Positions 13,129 through 26,729 of a DNA stretch of 64,000 nt are shown here, piece after piece. Location of the stretch: NCBI GenBank assembly GCA_020226215.1, contig CM035234.1, positions 13,792,713 through 13,856,712 on the forward strand, in the 5' to 3' direction. The notes beneath the pieces are model-generated. The model was not told the origin of the DNA and made no database searches. It saw only the letters and a list, made by a program, of their open reading frames with translations. Origin of the DNA: Sindora glabra (taxonomy: Eukaryota > Streptophyta > Magnoliopsida > Fabales > Fabaceae). The translations under genes were made by a program, and so were the position numbers. Numbering within the stretch: position 1 is the stretch's first letter; every line of letters starts with the position of its first letter.

Positions 13129-13291
13129 GGTGCTTGCTACGGTATTCCGGGAGGTTTCAAACTCGGGGTGACGTGATACAATGCAAGCCATTGGATGAGA
13201 TTACTAAGAATTTTGGTAATCTCATCCAATGGTCCACAATGTACCACGTCACCCCGAGTTTGAAACCCCCCGAGGTATCGTAGAATTGGTC
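13129..13291. mobile_element. 163-bp foldback MITE, Mutator-like (9-bp target duplication)
   Basis: Arms 13137-13204 and 13216-13283 pair almost perfectly over 68 bases around an 11-base loop. The element is GC-richer than its surroundings. ATTTAATAT flanks it on both sides (13120-13128 and 13292-13300), a 9-bp direct repeat as expected for Mutator-like elements. The related repeat copy near 38210-38260 runs through the equivalent position without any insertion, which supports a real insertion. A transcript of either strand would fold into a long hairpin. Confidence 0.75.
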
Positions 13292-13770
13292 ATTTAATAT
13301 ACACAACAGTTAAAAAAATGAATATATATTTTTTTAAAAAAATTAAGGTATGTCTGAGGTGAATGATTTAGATTATGTGTTAGAGATCATATTTAAACCT
13401 TCTTATTGTCAAGAAATTTAAAATATATTATAAAAATTAAAATAACCAATTATAATGAGGCCATGTTAGGTAAAAGAAAATTTTTTATATAAGTTTCCAA
13501 ATTGTTAAACCCTCCTTTTGAGATGTTTAACCCTTTTGTTTTTAAAGGCTAGTTTGATAAATTGTATATGGCCTGATAACACAGGATAAATCACTTAATA
13601 AAGTTTTATTATATGATTGGCATATAAATTGTATAATAATATAGCTTTATACGTTCTCTGACTTATACATAAAATGTCATATTATGTTAAAAATCCTTTG
13701 GGGGTGGAAGATAAAAGTTTACAGGCAAAGTTTATATTGAAAAAGAATAAAAGTAAGAAAAACATCTTGA

Positions 13771-16700
13771 CTCTACCAATTTATTAGTATCGACTAGTAC
13801 CTCTATATTAATCCGAATTCAAGCGTTTATATTATAGCAAGAGATCATTTAATTAATTTACTGAAGTAATAAGAGAAGTGTAATTTTTTAGAAAGTATGA
13901 AAATTTTAAATTATTTGTTTAGTTATTAATTGTCAAAATAAAGGAAATACAAATTATAGAAAGTTATTTATCCATGATTCATTTGGTAAGAAGAACTTTT
14001 CACACCTTTATAAATAGAAATACAAAATTATTTTCATTTAATTTAATTAATGATTACTTTAATTTTTTATCATCATCATTTGAAAACTATAAAAAATATA
14101 ATTTATTAATTATAAAATTGAAATATACTTATTAAAATATAATTATTAACTATATAAAATATAATTATTTTAATAAATGTATAATAAATAGAATGAATAT
14201 TATATAAAATTATATAAAACAAATATTAAAAATTATATCATAAATGCAAATTATAAATATGATCATAAATATTATTATCATAGAAATTTAATTTTAAATA
14301 TGAGTATGTTTATTATATATTTACATTACATTATATTATTTATTAATTTATATTTATTGTATTTATTATGTGTTATTTTATTATTGAAATATAAGCATAA
14401 AAAGTTGTATATTTTGTCTCTAATTTATAGAATTTCATAGAATTTATTTATTATATTTATTATTTAATTAAAATTTTTATTTAAATTATATTTTATTTTC
14501 ATTATATTAAAATAATTTAATATATAAAAGGCATCTTAAATTTTTTATATAAACCTACTTTACTTTATGTAGTAAATTAAAAAATAAGAAATTATCTATT
14601 TAAAAAAATTATGTTGGAAAAGAGATTAGAAATATAATTTAAAAGAAAAGATAATTAGAAACAATTAAAATTTATAGATATTGCTTAATTTTTATATTAT
14701 ATTTTTGAAAAGTATATTTATCATTTTGATAATACTTCTTAAGAAATTTAGAATTAAATTAAACAAAACAATAAGATGTTAGTTTTTGAAAAGTATTAAT
14801 TTCTTACCCTTTATTTGGATTTATCAAAAAAAGATGAAAAGAAAAGACATAAAAAATTGAAAATATTTTTTTAATATTTAGATATCATTAAAAATTTGAT
14901 GTGGAAATAAAAATGGGTTAAAAAAAGTACTTTGGAAATTAACAAAATATTTTTTCACTAAACAAGTGCAAAAAAAAAGTAGAAAAATTTATAATTACAA
15001 AATTACTTCTTTGTTAAACTTAGTAAATAACATTGTTGACTTGAAGGGGGAGCAATTTTGTTATTTAACAAACTTTTTATTCTTTTCACTTTTAAATTAA
15101 ATAAAACAAAAAATTAATATTTTTATCATTTTATTTTCATATACTTTCAAACAATAGGTAGAAAAATACTTTTCCATATTTTCTTACTATTTCCAAACAT
15201 AGGGTTGGTGTTAATCAAATAACTTTCAACACTTTTAAGAAAATTTACAAAAAAAATTTACCTTGAAAATTTAACTTCTCATAGAAATATACTTCTTGTA
15301 TAAATCAAGCAACTACAAAAATAAAAAATTATTTAACACACAAATTGGTTCAAATTCAAAAGAAAAAATTCTATAAGTAACCTATGTTACTTACTATAAG
15401 AGGTAGCAAATGAATATATTGGAATAGATATGAATAGAGTCAAAAGTGGATGAAATATTATTAATTAATTAATTAATTTATAATTTAATATAAAATTTTA
15501 AATAGGTTATTTATTATTATTTCTTTTGATATTATTTTTCACCATTATGTTGTATTTGCTATCATCATTTTAAAACAAAATTATGCTAATAGAAATTTTA
15601 AATTAAATTTTTATTCTCTCTTTTAAAAATTTTTCTTTGTCTTTTTTGACATAAATAATCATTTTTAATATTATATTTCTTAAAATTAAAATTAAAAAAT
15701 TGAATATAGTTGGATCAAATATTTTAATATTGGCACATATTAAACAAAACTTATTTAATTCAAAATTAACATTACAATAAAATAAAAGCTCAAAATAGTA
15801 AAAAAAATCTATTTTTCTTTTATATTATTTAATTAAGAATCTACCGATAAAATAATACCTAAATCCATTATAATATAGTTTTTTAACCAAAATCATGAAG
15901 CCATTTTTTATATTCATATAAAGCTTTCAAACTTATTTATTTCATTTTAATATATTGATACAAAAAATTAATATAATAATTATACATAGATATATTTTAT
16001 GTGCTAGAAAATTTCTTTAATCATCAATAATAATATTTAAAATTTTATTATAATATTATTTTAGAAACTAATTAGTACCATTTAAATTATTTTTATGTAA
16101 TGTAAAAACAAGAACTATATAAGCATTAGACTTAATTTTATTTTTTATAGATGAGAATTTACTTTTTTATAAATAAGAATCAATACCATCATACATATAA
16201 GGATGTTATGATAGTTTTCAATATATATAATTTTAAAATATTTAAATTTATATTAAATATACTAATATATAACTTAGTAGGTATTTTAATTTAATATTTT
16301 ATTTATAATATTAATTTATATAACGAATAAATTGATTTCTTATATATATGGGTAAATAGATATTTATAAATTGACCTATATTAACAGAGTCAATAATGAT
16401 GCGCCCTATTTTAATCTTAAAATAAATATAAATGGATATAAATGTATGAAAATAAAAATGAATATGAATAGGTACGGAAATATAAGTAATAATTATAATT
16501 GCCAATTTTACGTAAAACTAATCATATTGCAGAAGATGTTTTAACTTTGTCCTTTTCCGTCCAAATTCTTAGTTAAGATCTCATATACATCATTTTTTTC
16601 AAAAATGAAATCTTAAATTACATTTTTCTTTAGATTCATCTCCCAATGATATACTGACGAGGCAATACTGGGCAAAATGAAAAAAAATAAAAAATAACAC

Positions 16701-17795
16701 ACGGCAATGTTTGGTCTTGATGGTATGTTTGTAAATTTCAACAAAAGACGGACCAATTACTATCGGAAATGACCCATGTTGTTCAACTTCTGATTGCTAA
16801 TTAAAAAAATAAAACACAGATTCAATTTGAAGGTCTAATTGGGAAACATTCTTTTTGAAAAAAATCACAAGTTTTTATTAAAAAATTTATTGTAAAAGCT
16901 ACAAAAATGTGGAGCTATTTGAGCAAAATTTTATATATTTTTTAAAAACTATAAATGTATAAAATTTATATATAATAAATATATAAAAATTATAATTATA
17001 ATTTTATTATTTAAAATTGTAATAAAATGTTTTTAAAAATATTTTAAATTTTTTTTAAAAAAGTTACACCTTTTAATAGAAAGGTAGCAAAATTACATAC
17101 TGTTACAACATTTTTAAAAAAATAGAATAAAATATGCACCGAAAACTAAATTTCAAACTGAATTTTAATATTTTATATTTATCAAATTTAATTTTGTAAA
17201 TTTATTATACTATCCTATATTGATTGACATCCTTTAATTTATATTTGAAATTCAGTGTGAAATTTTATTTTTTACGCATATAATTTTATTAAAGAAATGA
17301 AATATATTACTTTATTTAATATATTTGTGTCAGTTTATTTAAAAGTATATATTAATTTCTTTTATTTTTCACGGTTGCATGTTAAAATTAAATGCTATAA
17401 ATGTAATTGAATTAATTTTTTTAAATATCTTTTATATATTTTCACGTTTAAATAGAAATAGAATAGACAAGGACTTATTGAAACAAGATTCCACCATATT
17501 ATTCGTCTTCAAATTTATACTATGCACTCTAAGCGAAAGAAACAAAATGGATAAAATTGTTCTTCTCATTTGCGTCGTGAGTTTTCAAAATGTTTTTTAA
17601 GCAATAATGTAAGCTTTGTACTCGATTGTGCTGTTTATTATCATTTTTAAAAAAAGGTTAATTATGGTGCAATTTGATTATTAATTTATTATTATATAAT
17701 ATATTAAATTTGATTTTGAAAGATAAACTTAATATACATTAAGATTTAATAGTACACCAATATACAATTGTGTCAAAGATATATTATAATTTCTC
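13771..17795. other. AT-rich intergenic DNA, no gene seen
   Basis: Very AT-rich sequence with many stops in all frames. The part from about 13890 to 14790 is a diverged copy of 22030-22870: both have 'gttatttatcca', then 'aagaa.ttttcaca', and 'aaatataattattwt' runs. It also resembles 18.9-19.3 kb in places. Two T/A-rich stretches near 14800 and 15200 contain 'atttggatttatc' and 'aaatcaagcaac', suggesting further decayed MITE ends. No exon-like composition. Confidence 0.5.
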
Positions 17796-18378
17796 CCCTT
17801 TTTAAAAAGATGTTTTCAAGTTAAAATTGCTAGTGATATTACAAGAATGACAAGTTTAGTAAATAGTGTTTAGTGATCATAATTTTTAACCCTGCTACAT
17901 GTAAAAAGTATTTAGGGTTTTCATTTTTAATGACCAAACAATGGGATGGATAGTTATTTTCATTTTTAATCACCAATATGCATTAGTGATATAACATAAT
18001 GTCTCCCTTTTTAAAAAGATGTTTTTAGGTTAAAAATGCTAGTAATATTACAAGGATGAAAAATTTAGTAAATATTGGTTAATGATCATAATTTTTAACC
18101 TTGTTATATGTAAAAAGTGTTTAGGGTTTTCATTTTTAATAACCAAATAATGGCATGGATAGTTATTTTCATTTTTAATCACTGATATATTATTATATTA
18201 ATGATATACCATAGTCTCGCCCTTTTTAAAAAGATGTTTTTAAGTTAAAAATGCTAGTGACACAAGAGGGATAGGTTTAGTAAATATTAGTTAGTGGTCA
18301 TAATTTTTAACTTTGTTATATATAAAAGTGTTTAGGGTTTTTATTTTTAATCACCAAACAATGGAATAGATAATTATT
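17796..18378. repeat. Three tandem copies of a ~210-bp unit
   Basis: Units begin at about 17796, 18005 and 18220, each with CCCTTTTTAAAAAGATG, followed by 'gctagtgatattacaag', 'gatcataatttttaac', 'gtgtttagggttttcatttttaa' and 'caaacaatgg.atggatag'. Spacing is 209 and 215 bases. Copies have diverged moderately. Non-coding. Confidence 0.8.
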
Positions 18379-18538
18379 TTGAGAATTAAAATATTAATGA
18401 ATTTATTTCATTTTAATAAACATCGTATTCAAAATTCAAAATTTTCTTCATTAATAAATAAAATTCATTTGAGATTAGCATATTCTCTACTGAATCAACA
18501 CATTATCAATAATAAGTGTTTAAGATATGTTTTTGGGG

Positions 18539-18778
18539 AATGTTACAGGGAGCTTAATCTTTTAAGAGTTTAAGTGTTTTCATTGTAAAATTATATTTAA
18601 TATATTAAGATTTATATTTCTCAACCTCTTAAAATGTTAAATATTTCTATCATTGGATCACATTTAATATATTAAAAATTATATTTTTAATTTTAAATCA
18701 TTTATTTAAAGATTTGAAAAAAGAGAATCTAATGATAAAATACTCAACCTCTTATAAGGTTGAGTTTCTCGTAACATT
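18539..18778. mobile_element. Small MITE with AATGTTAC ends
   Basis: Left end AATGTTACAGGGAGCTTAA and right end (reversed) AATGTTACGAGAAACTCAA form imperfect terminal inverted repeats. Subterminal 'gtttaagtgttttcattgt' and 'aatgataaaatactcaacc' also mirror each other. The same ends occur in the element at 28640-28807, so this is a family. No clear target duplication. Confidence 0.55.
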
Positions 18779-18886
18779 ATTCTTTTTATTTTAATTCATT
18801 TTTTATGATTCCAAAAAAAGTAATCCAATAAAGAATCACTCAACTTCTTAAAAAATTAACTCCTATAATACTATCTTATATTTTTA

Positions 18887-19315
18887 GAGGTTGTTTGACT
18901 CACCTTAATAGTATAGAAAGTTCTATTTCCTGATAAGTAGAAAAGAGGTGTGTTTTTTAATTAGCCATTATCTAACAAAGTTGCTTACCCACCTCTCTCT
19001 TAAAAAAGTTATAGTTCCTATATTATATGAATATAATGATAAAATTATTCTTATTAAATTTAATTAATAATAATTAAAATTTATTAATTTTTATTATAAT
19101 AATATTAATGATATAATAGTCATTTTATTAATACTTCATAAGATATTCAAAATTGAACTAAACAAAATATAGAAAATTATTTTTGAGCAAGTGTTATTTT
19201 CAATGTATTAACTAAACAATTTTAAATACTTTCCAAAATATTTATATAGTAAGTTGTTTCATTGAAAGTTCAATTTCCAATGAAACATTATTTCCTATAC
19301 AAATCAAACAATATC
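18887..19315. mobile_element. PIF/Harbinger-like MITE (TTA target duplication)
   Basis: A TTA lies on each side (18884-18886 and 19316-19318). The ends are GAGGTTGTTTGAC on the left and GATATTGTTTGAT (reversed) on the right, matching at 10 of 13. TTA duplication plus a G-rich end with GTTTG is typical of PIF/Harbinger MITEs. The AT-rich interior of 429 bp has no coding capacity. A 3-bp duplication in AT-rich DNA can arise by chance, so the call depends on the inverted ends. Confidence 0.55.
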
Positions 19316-20406
19316 TTAATAGTGCTTCTCAAACTTGAATCAACATTAGTACTTGGGAGTTGAAATAGTTTTGAAGGACTTATAAATTTGGATTGAACAA
19401 AAATTTGGGTTAATCCAACCAATTTTAGTGAAAATTTGGTTGAACTAATCATCTAGTTAACCCATTTCGCTCTTTTTCTCTCTCTTTCTTATCCAATCTA
19501 ATAGCCCAATGTAAAGAAAAAAATCTTATCTGAATTTAAGGATTTGTTATATGTTCAAAAAGTAAATTGGATGAAATTTTCTGAGTTATATTAATTATTA
19601 TATTATTTAAAATATTTTATAAATATTAGTATTACTTGAAATAGTCTTTTAATAACCAATCATGAAATATTTTTTACCTCTCAAACTACCTTACGTAGTT
19701 TATATCTTTTACATTTTGAAAGTTACAACTTTATCATTTATTTATTACATTATAAATTACTATTATGTTTACTTTATGTTTAGAATATATATCGGAGATA
19801 GTATTTTGTTAGTATATTTGAGCTCATTAAAATATAAATTTTTAATAAATGATAATTTTGTAATTTAAATACAAGATATTATACTTTAATATCTTTTAAA
19901 GTTTTTAGTATTAATTTACTTATTAATTATTCTCTCTATTATTGCATTGCTCATAATTGCAATAAAATTAATGTTTTACTTGTGTTTTGAAAATATAATA
20001 ACAAACTTGTACTAATTAAATAAATTTATTTTTATATATATCTATATAATATATAATTTATTATATATAAAAATATAGCAATATATTTAGTCATACAATT
20101 TTATTAATTAAACTAGTTCAACCTTAATCTATTTACCTTACTCAATGGATGACCGAATTAGGTTTTAATACAACTAGTGCAATACTACTTACGTTACTTT
20201 TGAAGTTGTATAACGTGATTTATATTTCATTTGAATAAAAAAATGCTTCTAATTATTAAAAAAGTTCTAAATAATATTATATAATTTTAAGGCTTATTTT
20301 ATTTACTTTTTAAAAATTGATTGTATTTAATGTTTTTAAATAATTTTTTTAATTATAAGAATGACAATCTACTTAACTTACACTCAAATAATAGAATCAA
20401 ACTTTA
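19316..20406. other. Intergenic DNA, no gene seen
   Basis: AT-rich with short open frames that lack coding character. Phrases such as 'ggttgaactaatcatctagttaacccatt' around 19435-19470 resemble the decayed repeat near 12300-12450. Nothing else recognisable. Confidence 0.4.
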
Positions 20407-20716
20407 AATACGTCGGACCAAATTTAAAATTTATGAAGCCACACAAGATATCATTGCATTTTCAATTTGATTTCTTGAAATACATAAATCAAACCAAATT
20501 GAATTCAAATTGCGGCTTTGTAATGTCCAAGACGAAAATTTTTAATTAATACACAAAGTTAAAATACATCGGACCAAATTTAAAATTTATGAAGCAACAC
20601 AAGATGTCATGGCATTTTTAATTTGATTTCTTGAAATATATAAATCGAACCAAATGGAATTCAAATTATGACTTTGTAATGTCCAAGACGAAAAATTTTA
20701 ATTAATACACAAAACT
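20407..20716. repeat. Two-copy tandem duplication, 156-bp unit
   Basis: Copy one starts at 20407 and copy two at 20563. Both run from 'aatacrtcggaccaaattt' to 'aatgtccaagacgaaaa' and 'aattaatacacaaa'. Identity is high, with about a dozen substitutions, so the duplication is fairly recent. A 62-codon frame over copy one is broken in copy two and is not taken as a gene. Confidence 0.85.
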
Positions 20717-23519
20717 CACTTTAAATTTATAATCATTAGAAGTAAAATCAGCAAACTTTATTTTCTTATATCATCTAACCATTATCTAAAAACAATGACG
20801 CCTCCAATTTAAGTGTCAGTATCACATAATCTATTAATTTTTCTTCTTACATTGTGTCAATTAGAATTTTTATTCTTCAGATTGACTGAAGGTCGTAATG
20901 TATATCCAATTTGGGCTGAACTGAATTCCTCTTTTGTTTAGGGAAAGGCTGCCAGTATTTTGAAGAAAGATAAATATAATTTTTTTTATTTAAATTGTAG
21001 ATTCCAAATGAAAAAAAGTAATAAATTTTAAAATATAAATTATATTTTTATTTCTTTGAAAATAATAGAGAAAGAGGAGAAAATCCAAATCTACTTAGGC
21101 TTAGCTTGTGTGTTAAAGGAATCAAACTAAAACGTATTTGACATAGATAAATAAGTACGATTAATTTGCATATTCCATAACTGGTTTTTAAATTTTGAAT
21201 ATATAAACTTTCATTGCAATTTTTTTTACTTTTTCTCTTGTAATATATTTTCTATTAATTTTATTCTTGTTAAATATTAATTTATTTAATTTTAGCCTTT
21301 TATTAGTGCTCACATGAAAATTAATTTATTCAATTACATCCCTAGAAAGTAGATTGGATAAATTAATATTTCATAAAGATAAAATTGATACAAAATATTT
21401 TATAAAAAATAAAAAATAATTTTACATAAATGAAAAAGAGGATTTACTCTATTTTTGGAATAAACTAAAGGCTTAAATACAACTTTATTCTTCTTAAAAT
21501 TTAAATCATATGATTTTAGTCCCTTAATTTAAAATAATCTAATTTGTTCTTTTAAATATTTAATTGATATAATTTTAATTATATTATTTAATTTTCATCA
21601 ATTTTTTAATCTCACAAAATTATTTTGATATAATATTTCTTTATATTAACCTAAAATGACTTCTATATAAGTAGGAAAAAATTTTTTGTCTAGAACATTA
21701 AAAATCCTGTACAAAATCAGAGGATTGCATATAAAAGTTTGAATTTCTTCAAATTTCCATTGTCTATAAAAATCCTAAAATTGTGATTTCTCTAAAAAAT
21801 TATCCAGTAAATGCTTAAAGATTGAACATAAGTTGACAAAAGTTGATAGAAATTAACAAAAATTGATAGAAGGAATAAAATTACACCAATTAAATAATTA
21901 AAAGATTAAAATAAATCATTTTTAATGAGGAATATCAAATTTACAAAATTTTTATTTTAGAAAGTTTTAAAATTATATTTAAGTCTAAAAAGTCATTTGG
22001 TTTGCAAAAATACTGTAAAAAGTATAACTTTTGGGAAGTAGAAAATCTTTGAACCATTTAGTTGGCCATTAATTGATGAAATAGAAGAAATAAAACTTTT
22101 CAAAAAATTTTACTTTCCATAGGAAAGTTATTTACTCACACTCTTGGATAAGAAGAATTTTTCATATTATTTACAAATAAAAATATAAAATTACCCTTAC
22201 TCATTTTAACTAATGTCCATTTTAATATTTTATTCTTATAATTTAAAAATCATAATAAATATAATTTATTAATTATGTAAAATATAATTATTTTATTAAT
22301 CATATAAGAAATAAAATGAACATTATATAAAATAAATAACATATATTATATCATAAATACAAATTATAAATATAATCGTAAATATATTATAATAGAAATT
22401 AAAGTATAAAAAGGGTTATTTTATTATATATCTATCTTTTATGTTATTTTATTTATTATTTATCAATTTAATATTAAATTATAGAATAAAAATTTATGTA
22501 GTTTTTATCAATTTTATATAAAAATGATAGAACTAATTATTTAACTAATAATTTTCATTATTTAAATTATATTATATTTTAATTATATTAAAATAATTTA
22601 AGATATATATATATATATATAAAAATATATTTTAATCATTTTATAGAAACCTATTTTACTCTTTTATAGTAAATTAAAAATTATGATAGAAAGAAATTTG
22701 AAAATATAATTTAAAAAAGATAATTAAAATTCAACAATTTTTTTTACTTTTTTATATTATTATTTTGAATGATATATTTATCATTTTAATAATATTTGTT
22801 AAAAATTTAAAATTCAATTAAATAAAATATAAAATATAAAAAATTAATTTTCAAAATATATTAATTCCTAAATATAAATTAAATAAGGACGATTCTACTA
22901 TACCTAGACTAAAAGTATGGGTATGAATACCTTGATTTAATGATATATAATAGTCATAAGATCTACTTATTGAAAAAATAAATATTACTTATATGATATT
23001 AATTTTCTCACTCTCATACTTTATATTTTTTACAAAAATGACCATATATATACCAACGTAATGGATAGGCCTAATTTTATATTTTTTATAATTTTCTAAA
23101 TTTTTTATAGAACATACAAATAAAAATACATTAATTAAATTTTTAATAAAGAGCAAATACTTAATTTCTTATTTAACATAATAGAAAATATGTAAATGAT
23201 TTACATTTCGAAATGGAATATTGAAATAATATTTTTTTACATTATTGTACTTTTAGATATAATAGTATGATTATCAATTAATTTTTATTATAACAATACT
23301 ATCATTTTTAAATTTAATACTCAATTTATTTAGATGTTTTTTGCATTAAATATGAATTTGTCATTTTATTGGAATTTGTGAAATAATTTTTTCAGTTTTT
23401 ATAAATTTTTTCAGTGTTAAAATTTATATATCTAGTAATGACTTAAAATGGACTTTTATAATTGATTATTAATATTAGGCCAATATTATTGGATTGATAG
23501 TATAATAATTTATTGGGTT
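20717..23519. other. AT-rich intergenic DNA with diverged repeat copy
   Basis: No gene is visible. The part 22030-22870 is a diverged copy of 13890-14790. A short dinucleotide TA run lies at about 22604-22621. The rest is AT-rich with dense stops. Confidence 0.45.
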
Positions 23520-25005
23520 ATAAAATATATTCAATAACCAATACATGTGATTTATATATAAATTATTTATATTGAGATAAAATTATAAATGATAGATCAT
23601 GTATATAATGCATTAAAAAAATTATAATAAAATTTTTTACTTATGAATGTATTTTTAATTTTAAATGTTAAAATTTTTTTATAAATTTTCTATTCTTAAT
23701 GAAAATGAAAATGGAAAATAATTAAAGCAAATACACAAATTTTTTATTTTGATAAAAAATATGCACTTCTAAATTTTATATGCACAGGTGTATAATATTA
23801 AAAAAAATAGTATTATTAATCTCGATGTATTTAATTTTTCAAGTTTCTAATATCTAGGTAATGATGAAAAGTTTCAAAATTAATGATTTAAATACAATGC
23901 TATTAGTAACATTATTATTTCTTAAGGAAGCATGTAAGATATTAAAATTGAAATTCAAAATTAAATTTTAAATTTTTTATATGATGAATTTATAATATTT
24001 TTGAAATTTTAAAACTTTGGATAATTTAATAATTTTAAAAAATATTAAATTAAAATAATTTAATCTCATTTATTATTATATAAATAGTTATGATTGAATA
24101 ATTTTAATTTAATAATTTAAAATTTTATTATATCATTTTGAGTATCCGTGTATAAATTATTTATCAATAAATGTATATAACCAATATATTTTTATCCATG
24201 AATGTTTATAACTAAGTATTTGTATATAAATTATTTATCTGTGAATATATATAACCAATACATTTTTATCTACATATTTTTATTCATATATATAAATAAA
24301 AATATTTTTTAAACAATAAAATAACAAAAAATATTTAAAAATTATTTATCCATTTTTTTAAATTTATTCTTAAAAAAATTAAAATCATAATCTTACATAC
24401 TATTTTTAAAATGTAACATATAAAATTAGATTATATATATAAACACCAATTTTGAAAATATTGTTTCAAAAACTAAATATAATATATATATTATGCAAAT
24501 CCTAAATTTTAATGTATAATTCTTAAATTTAAATTGAAATACTTCAAATTTTTTAAATTTTAGATTTATATACAAAAAATTTGAAAGTTGATTAAGTTAA
24601 CATTTTATTAAGAGAAATAAATAATAATTTAAAAGAAAACTTAAGTTATGTATTTATTTTTACTCTTTTTGGGCCATAAAACATATTCAATAATCAATAC
24701 ATGTAATCTACATATAAATTATTTATATTGAGTCAAAATTATAAATGATAGATTATGTATATAATATATTAAAAAAATTTATAATAAATTTTTTTATCTA
24801 TGAATGTATTTTTAATTTTAAATGTTAATTTTTTTTTGTAAATTTCCTATTCTCAATAAAAATGAAAATAGAAAACAATTAAAATAAATGTATGAATTTT
24901 TTTATTTTGACAAAAAATATGTACTTTTTAATTTTATATACAGAGGTGTATAATATTAAAAAAATAACATTATTAACCTTAATGTATTTAATTTTTCAAA
25001 TTTGT
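23520..25005. repeat. Direct duplication of ~325 bp, copies 1.16 kb apart
   Basis: Segment 23520-23845 recurs at 24676-25005 in the same orientation. Both start near 'aaacatattcaataa.caatacatgt', pass 'attatttatattgag.caaaatt' and 'tatgaatgtatttttaatttt', and end near 'aggtgtataatattaaaaaaa' and 'gatgtatttaatttttcaa'. The spacer includes repeated 'aaccaatatatttttatc' phrases near 24180-24270. No coding capacity. Confidence 0.8.
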
Positions 25006-25429
25006 TCGTCGTTGAAGGAATTTGAAATTACAAAGAAATTTTTTAGTTTTTATTTTCCTTTTTAAATTTATTTTGAAAATTTAATTTTTATTTTCAAAAT
25101 TTTCATATATATACATATATGTACAATAAAATTTGAACTAAATTTTTAAATCTATATAAAAAATAATATTTGAGTCCAACTTATTTTTATAAACATACAA
25201 GTTCATAAAAAAAATTGAGACAGAAATAAAATTAGAATAAATTTAAACCTTAAATTATAAGGTTTATAAATAGATAAATTATTTAGAAACTTCTTTCATA
25301 TATAAATAGGTGTCATTTATTCATTAATTTATCAATAAGAATATCAATATTTAAACTTTTAATCTAAATATGGAAGAAGTATTCATTAAATAATTTATAC
25401 ACTTTTTTAAAAAATTATTAAAAAATTTA

Positions 25430-25620
25430 ACTCCCTGAGAATTTACTTTTCTGCCGACCACAGGCATGACTGGGTTAAAGGGGTGAGACTGAGCAAAAAG
25501 AAATGGATATGGATACCAGCTGGCAGGTGCATCCGTTATCCAATTTCGCAGCCCGTCAGACCGGTTGGTAACGGACGCGGCAGCAGACAAGCAGTTTGCA
25601 GGAATACACAAAGGAAATAA
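25430..25620. other. Unidentified GC-richer island, possibly an exon relic
   Basis: About 190 bases of roughly balanced composition sit in DNA that is otherwise about 80% AT. On the minus strand a frame is open from about 25611 to beyond 25430, with a diverse peptide including NWITDAPASWYPYP and SHPFNPVMPVVGRK. I do not recognise a family. It could be a captured exon, part of a decayed gene, or promoter-type sequence. Neither edge has a certain splice site. Confidence 0.3.
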
Positions 25621-26729
25621 TTATGGTACATCCTTTATATAATAGTATATTATTATAATAATATATTAATATATTAATAAATTCAATTATTAATTTATTA
25701 TTCAAATTTATTTTTGAAAAATATAATAAAATTTAATAATATATTTACACATCATTATATTAATAATATACAATAATTTCTCTTACGTCCAAAATAACTT
25801 CTCACATTTTTCTCAGATTCTTTCTCACACACATATGAGAAAGTATGCTGTTACTGTTTTGACCTGTTCTGCAAGATAGAGGCAAATTTAATCCAGATAA
25901 TATAATATTATTTATTATTTGTATTATTTATGTATTGTTACGATTATTTCTTAACTGTAACGTCCACAAAATTATTTGCAATCTCTCAATTTATATAAGA
26001 TCTCTTTTCTTCTTTATTATTCCGCGAAGGTTACACTTATATTCTTTTCAAGAGTAAGTTCTCTCTTACATTCCTATTAAATCCATTTTTTTCATTTTCA
26101 TGTCTTGTATTAATTTAATTCATATAAAATATTAAATATTTAAGTTTAGGGTTTAGGAAATTTAATTTTTTAATTTTATTCCTCTAAAATAATATTTTAA
26201 AATCAGACTCGATGGACGGATTCAATTGATTTCATAGTTACAGAAAAATAATAATACAATCAAAGTACATTATGTAAATAATATTAAATATTAATATGAA
26301 ATAGTAAATTTTACGATTATCATTAGAATATATTAAGACACTTTCATTAAAATATAGAACATAATAATTATATAAAAGTTTATGTCACTTAATATCATTT
26401 AAATCACTATATTGAATACAAGAGTTAATATTTATATTTAAAATAAAAAATATTGGTATCATAAAATTATCTAGTAAAATTTTTTAGCATGAATAAAGAT
26501 TATATAAAAGAAAATCACCAAAATAAGAAGATTGTAAATATTATATTGTATTTACATGACTTCTATACCGTAAAAATATGGTATTCTTGAGGTGACGAAA
26601 CTAACTAGCTTCTTTTTTGGTGAGGCCATAGCATATCTTGGCTGAGGTCTCGTGTACGAGATTATTTTTTTCTCACCAGTAAGTACGTACAGAACCCTGG
26701 AAACAAATTAATACGAGGAATATTATAAT
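25621..26729. other. Intergenic DNA, possible promoter-like stretch
   Basis: Mostly AT-rich. Around 25990-26010 'tttatataag' followed by CT-rich sequence and 'gaaggttacact' looks like a TATA box with a leader, but no coding frame follows. It could be a relic of a retrotransposon end; this is inference only. Confidence 0.25.

Larger units (their letters stand above)
11180..13770. repeat. Cluster of dispersed repeat copies (family also at 37.9-39.2 kb)
   Basis: Related segments occur near 11180-11600, 12480-12790 and 12830-13770, and again near 37900-38600 and 38860-39230. Shared landmarks are a purine-rich 'aaagagaa' start, 'aaggagaagattgtaatgta', 'tatcatgtgaatgcaaaagttgaa' followed by 'attcaattttgatctta', and a trailing 'aagtcatataaggataataataa'. 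The 12.83-13.77 kb copy aligns with 37.9-38.6 kb over several hundred bases, including 'aaagttttatyatat...ttatacgwtc'. Probably old non-autonomous elements; no termini were defined for the family. Confidence 0.6.
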
